The notes under the pieces are model-generated. The model was not told where the DNA came from, did not search any database, and saw nothing but the letters and a program-made list of their open reading frames with translations. From NCBI GenBank assembly GCA_035292525.1, contig DATDPZ010000111.1:1-7248 (forward strand): DNA of 7,248 nucleotides, written 5' to 3'. A program made the translations under genes and the position numbers. Positions 5,531 to 7,248 of the stretch are shown one piece after another. The first letter of the stretch is position 1, and each line of letters starts with the position of its first letter. This DNA comes from VBAS01 sp035292525. Lineage in GTDB: Bacteria > Bacteroidota > Bacteroidia > Chitinophagales > Chitinophagaceae.

Positions 5531-6181
5531 TTATAATGTTGATAAATCTATGATTTGTATTTCCTTAAGCTTGTCTTTCTCACTAAAAAATTGATTCCCC
5601 TTTATCCTAAAATTATACAGAATATCTTGGAAAACATCATAATAATTGGTAGAAGCCACATCCTTTTCTGCTTTTAAGCTAATATCATATAAGAAATCAC
5701 CCTGGTTAAATATCATTGAATAAGTAATATATGAGATGTTATCAATTTTAGTATAATATTCACAATAGTAAGATTCTTTATTCTTAAAAATAAGCCTTTT
5801 TACAGTATAGCTCATACCTTTCTCAAGAGTATCATTGATCAGTTGTAAGTAAGTTTCCTTAAGATATTCTTTAGAATCAATATTTTCAACACTTGCATTG
5901 TATCTGAGAATGGTAAAATAAGTATTATCATTATTATTGTCAAGATAAGTAAAATAATATACTTTATTTTGCTCTATTGTCTTCCAAGTTGAAGGAATAC
6001 AAATGTTATTATCCTCAATTTCATGACAATTCCAATCTTTTAAGGTCTTTCCTTTTCGTAATTTAAATTTATTAACCTTTAATATATCTTTTTTTGAATT
6101 TTCAGATGTCTCATTTTTTGATGAGCATTGACTAAATCCACACACAAGTATTATTGTTATGAAAAATAAATAGAGCTTCAT
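5531..6181 (-). CDS. Putative lipoprotein, candidate immunity or partner protein of the RHS protein
   Basis: A 216-residue exported protein that I do not recognise. Residues 1-18 are a lysine-led hydrophobic signal (KLYLFFITIILV), and the lipobox-like FSQ-C19 suggests lipid attachment; the residue before the cysteine is unusual, so plain secretion is possible. A polar linker (20-45) leads to a domain with two close cysteines (C52, C61). The pattern CIPSTW, a strand pair (VYYFTYL, TYFTILRYNA) and a KEYLKETY helix recalls the Mog1/PsbP/DcrB fold, a family that includes partners of RHS effectors; this is a weak inference. It starts two bases after the RHS stop, so the two are co-transcribed. The gene is very AT-rich (I count 14 G+C in 60 bases at 5881-5940). 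An immunity protein is the leading idea. Confidence 0.7.
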   Translation of the reverse strand: MKLYLFFITIILVCGFSQCSSKNETSENSKKDILKVNKFKLRKGKTLKDWNCHEIEDNNICIPSTWKTIEQNKVYYFTYLDNNNDNTYFTILRYNASVENIDSKEYLKETYLQLINDTLEKGMSYTVKRLIFKNKESYYCEYYTKIDNISYITYSMIFNQGDFLYDISLKAEKDVASTNYYDVFQDILYNFRIKGNQFFSEKDKLKEIQIIDLSTL

Positions 6182-6183
6182 AA

Positions 6184-7248
6184 TTATTGTTTTTCTTCAT
6201 CATCCTTTATGGTTGCACCAACTTTTACAGCAACAGTCCTTTTTGTGTCTTTGTCATTATTTGAAAAGGTAATTTTAAATCCCAAATCTATTTGATTCTC
6301 ATTATTTGTAGTAGTATTTAAAATATAAAAGCCAGTATCACCCTTCCCAGCAACAACTTCATTTTGTTGTACAACACTTTCATCCGCAGAATTTACTTTT
6401 GTACTACTGGTGTTTTTAATATCAACTCCATTGACAGTTCCATTTACTTCAACATTAGTGTTCTGTGTTACTGTTGTTTTGTTCTCAATATTAATCAATG
6501 GAGCAGTCGGCTTGTTGTCACCAGTATAATTAAAAAACTCGCCAAGATTAGTTCTAACTGTTGTAGTATTGCGTACTTCATTACTGGTTGAAACTTTTGC
6601 TTGACCAACACCTAAATTAATCTTAGTTTCAGAGATTACTTTACTTGCTGAAGATGTAAAACTAACGTATGCTTTGTCAATTGCTTTACCAGCAGCCTGA
6701 AAATACATCCGAGCTGCATCAGCAATAGCAGGTAATGGATTCTGAGCGGCCCAAGCTGCCCATTGTGGCCCTCCAGGTCCCATCCCATCCGGATCAATAA
6801 ACCTAATAGGATTGTCCATACAATAATTATACGGGCTCCATCGTCTGTATTTTTCCGCCAACGGATCCACCGAGTGCCACCGTCCAATCTGCGCATCATA
6901 AAACCTGGCGCCATAATCCAATAAACCAAAGAACGTTGATCCAAACCTTTCGTCCTGTAATTCTTTGCCATTGTAAAGATATTTATTTTTGGAATAATCA
7001 GTAATGGGATTGCTGCTGTTTTGTGTCATCACCAATCCGAAAGGATAGTAATTGGTGGTCTGCATTACTTGTATGGCACCACCTCCGATAATCTTTCCCA
7101 GGAAGGTGACCCGGTTGTTGCCAAGGTGATCCTTCAGATTGTATTCCGCCACGAATGTTCGGTTTGCCCCGGTTCCGACTGCTACCAGGCGTCCCTCTTC
7201 CGTTATGATGTAACTGAGACTGCTGCCCTCGTATACCAAATTGCCAAT
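6184..7248 (-). CDS. RHS-repeat protein, C-terminal end with unrecognised tip (5' end outside window)
   Basis: The frame is open to the window edge and reads IGNLVYEG there, an internal RHS repeat sequence, so the start lies outside. Of the 354 visible residues, the first 156 are RHS-associated core: LKDHLGNNRVTF, YYPFG, YLYNGKELQDE, YGARFYDAQIGRWHSVDPLAEKY and the closing PIRFIDPDGM. RHS proteins form a shell around a C-terminal toxin, and the core's end marks where that tip begins. The roughly 200 residues after it start with an alanine-rich helix (WAAWAAQNPLPAIADAARMYF) and turn into a run of T/N/V-rich segments likely to be beta strands, ending in a charged EEKQ tail. I see no nuclease, deaminase or protease motif. 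GC falls from about 50% in the core (7081-7140) to about 33% in the tip (6421-6480). Secretion route unknown. Confidence 0.9.
   Translation of the reverse strand: MGNLVYEGSSLSYIITEEGRLVAVGTGANRTFVAEYNLKDHLGNNRVTFLGKIIGGGAIQVMQTTNYYPFGLVMTQNSSNPITDYSKNKYLYNGKELQDERFGSTFFGLLDYGARFYDAQIGRWHSVDPLAEKYRRWSPYNYCMDNPIRFIDPDGMGPGGPQWAAWAAQNPLPAIADAARMYFQAAGKAIDKAYVSFTSSASKVISETKINLGVGQAKVSTSNEVRNTTTVRTNLGEFFNYTGDNKPTAPLINIENKTTVTQNTNVEVNGTVNGVDIKNTSSTKVNSADESVVQQNEVVAGKGDTGFYILNTTTNNENQIDLGFKITFSNNDKDTKRTVAVKVGATIKDDEEKQ

Noticed and set aside
7237..7239. TTG as the true start of the RHS gene
   Set aside because: The frame stays open to the window edge and the residues before it fit an RHS repeat, so it is an internal codon.
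1..7248. CRISPR array, tRNA or rRNA genes
   Set aside because: The only tandem repeats are 9-mers with 11-bp period, with no spacers; no tRNA cloverleaf or rRNA-like sequence was seen.

Overview
The window looks like accessory DNA from a member of the Bacteroidota. Three things point that way: an RHS core ending in the style common in that phylum, promoter-like boxes of the TTTG / TAnnTTTG type, and start codons without clear Shine-Dalgarno sequences. No rRNA, tRNA or housekeeping gene is present, so the assignment rests on gene style only.

Left part (1-2921): one large minus-strand gene (69-2768) encodes a multidomain replication protein with a CHC2 zinc finger, a Toprim primase core, a P-loop ATPase and a C-terminal winged-helix-like region. 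Copies of a 9-bp motif (AAGTATAAC, or AAGTGTAAC) sit at both ends of this gene. Three copies spaced exactly 11 bp lie over its 3' end, and two copies 20 bp apart lie over its predicted promoter. A shorter copy abuts the start codon of the divergent XRE regulator. This resembles an operator or iteron set belonging to a mobile element.

Middle (2922-3860): a plus-strand three-gene operon encodes an XRE regulator, a small antitoxin-like protein and a RelE/ParE-like toxin. It ends in a strong intrinsic terminator. The regulator probably controls both divergent units (inference).

IS region (3861-5530): an IS3-family element of about 1.25 kb (about 4059-5310) has orfA/orfB with a -1 frameshift site. 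A hairpin ends two bases before the orfA start, and a perfect 44-bp palindrome covers the orfB stop. The element splits a small gene whose halves rejoin in frame (4038-4056 and 5311-5456). A bidirectional terminator follows at 5477-5514.

Right part (5531-7248): a minus-strand pair. The first is the C-terminal end of an RHS-repeat protein that runs off the window edge. After the core it carries a tip of about 200 residues that I do not recognise. Two bases later comes a gene for a 216-residue lipoprotein-like protein. The layout fits a polymorphic toxin with its immunity protein (or a dedicated partner), and GC content falls from the RHS core into the tip and the lipoprotein gene. This pair is the best candidate for something undescribed here.
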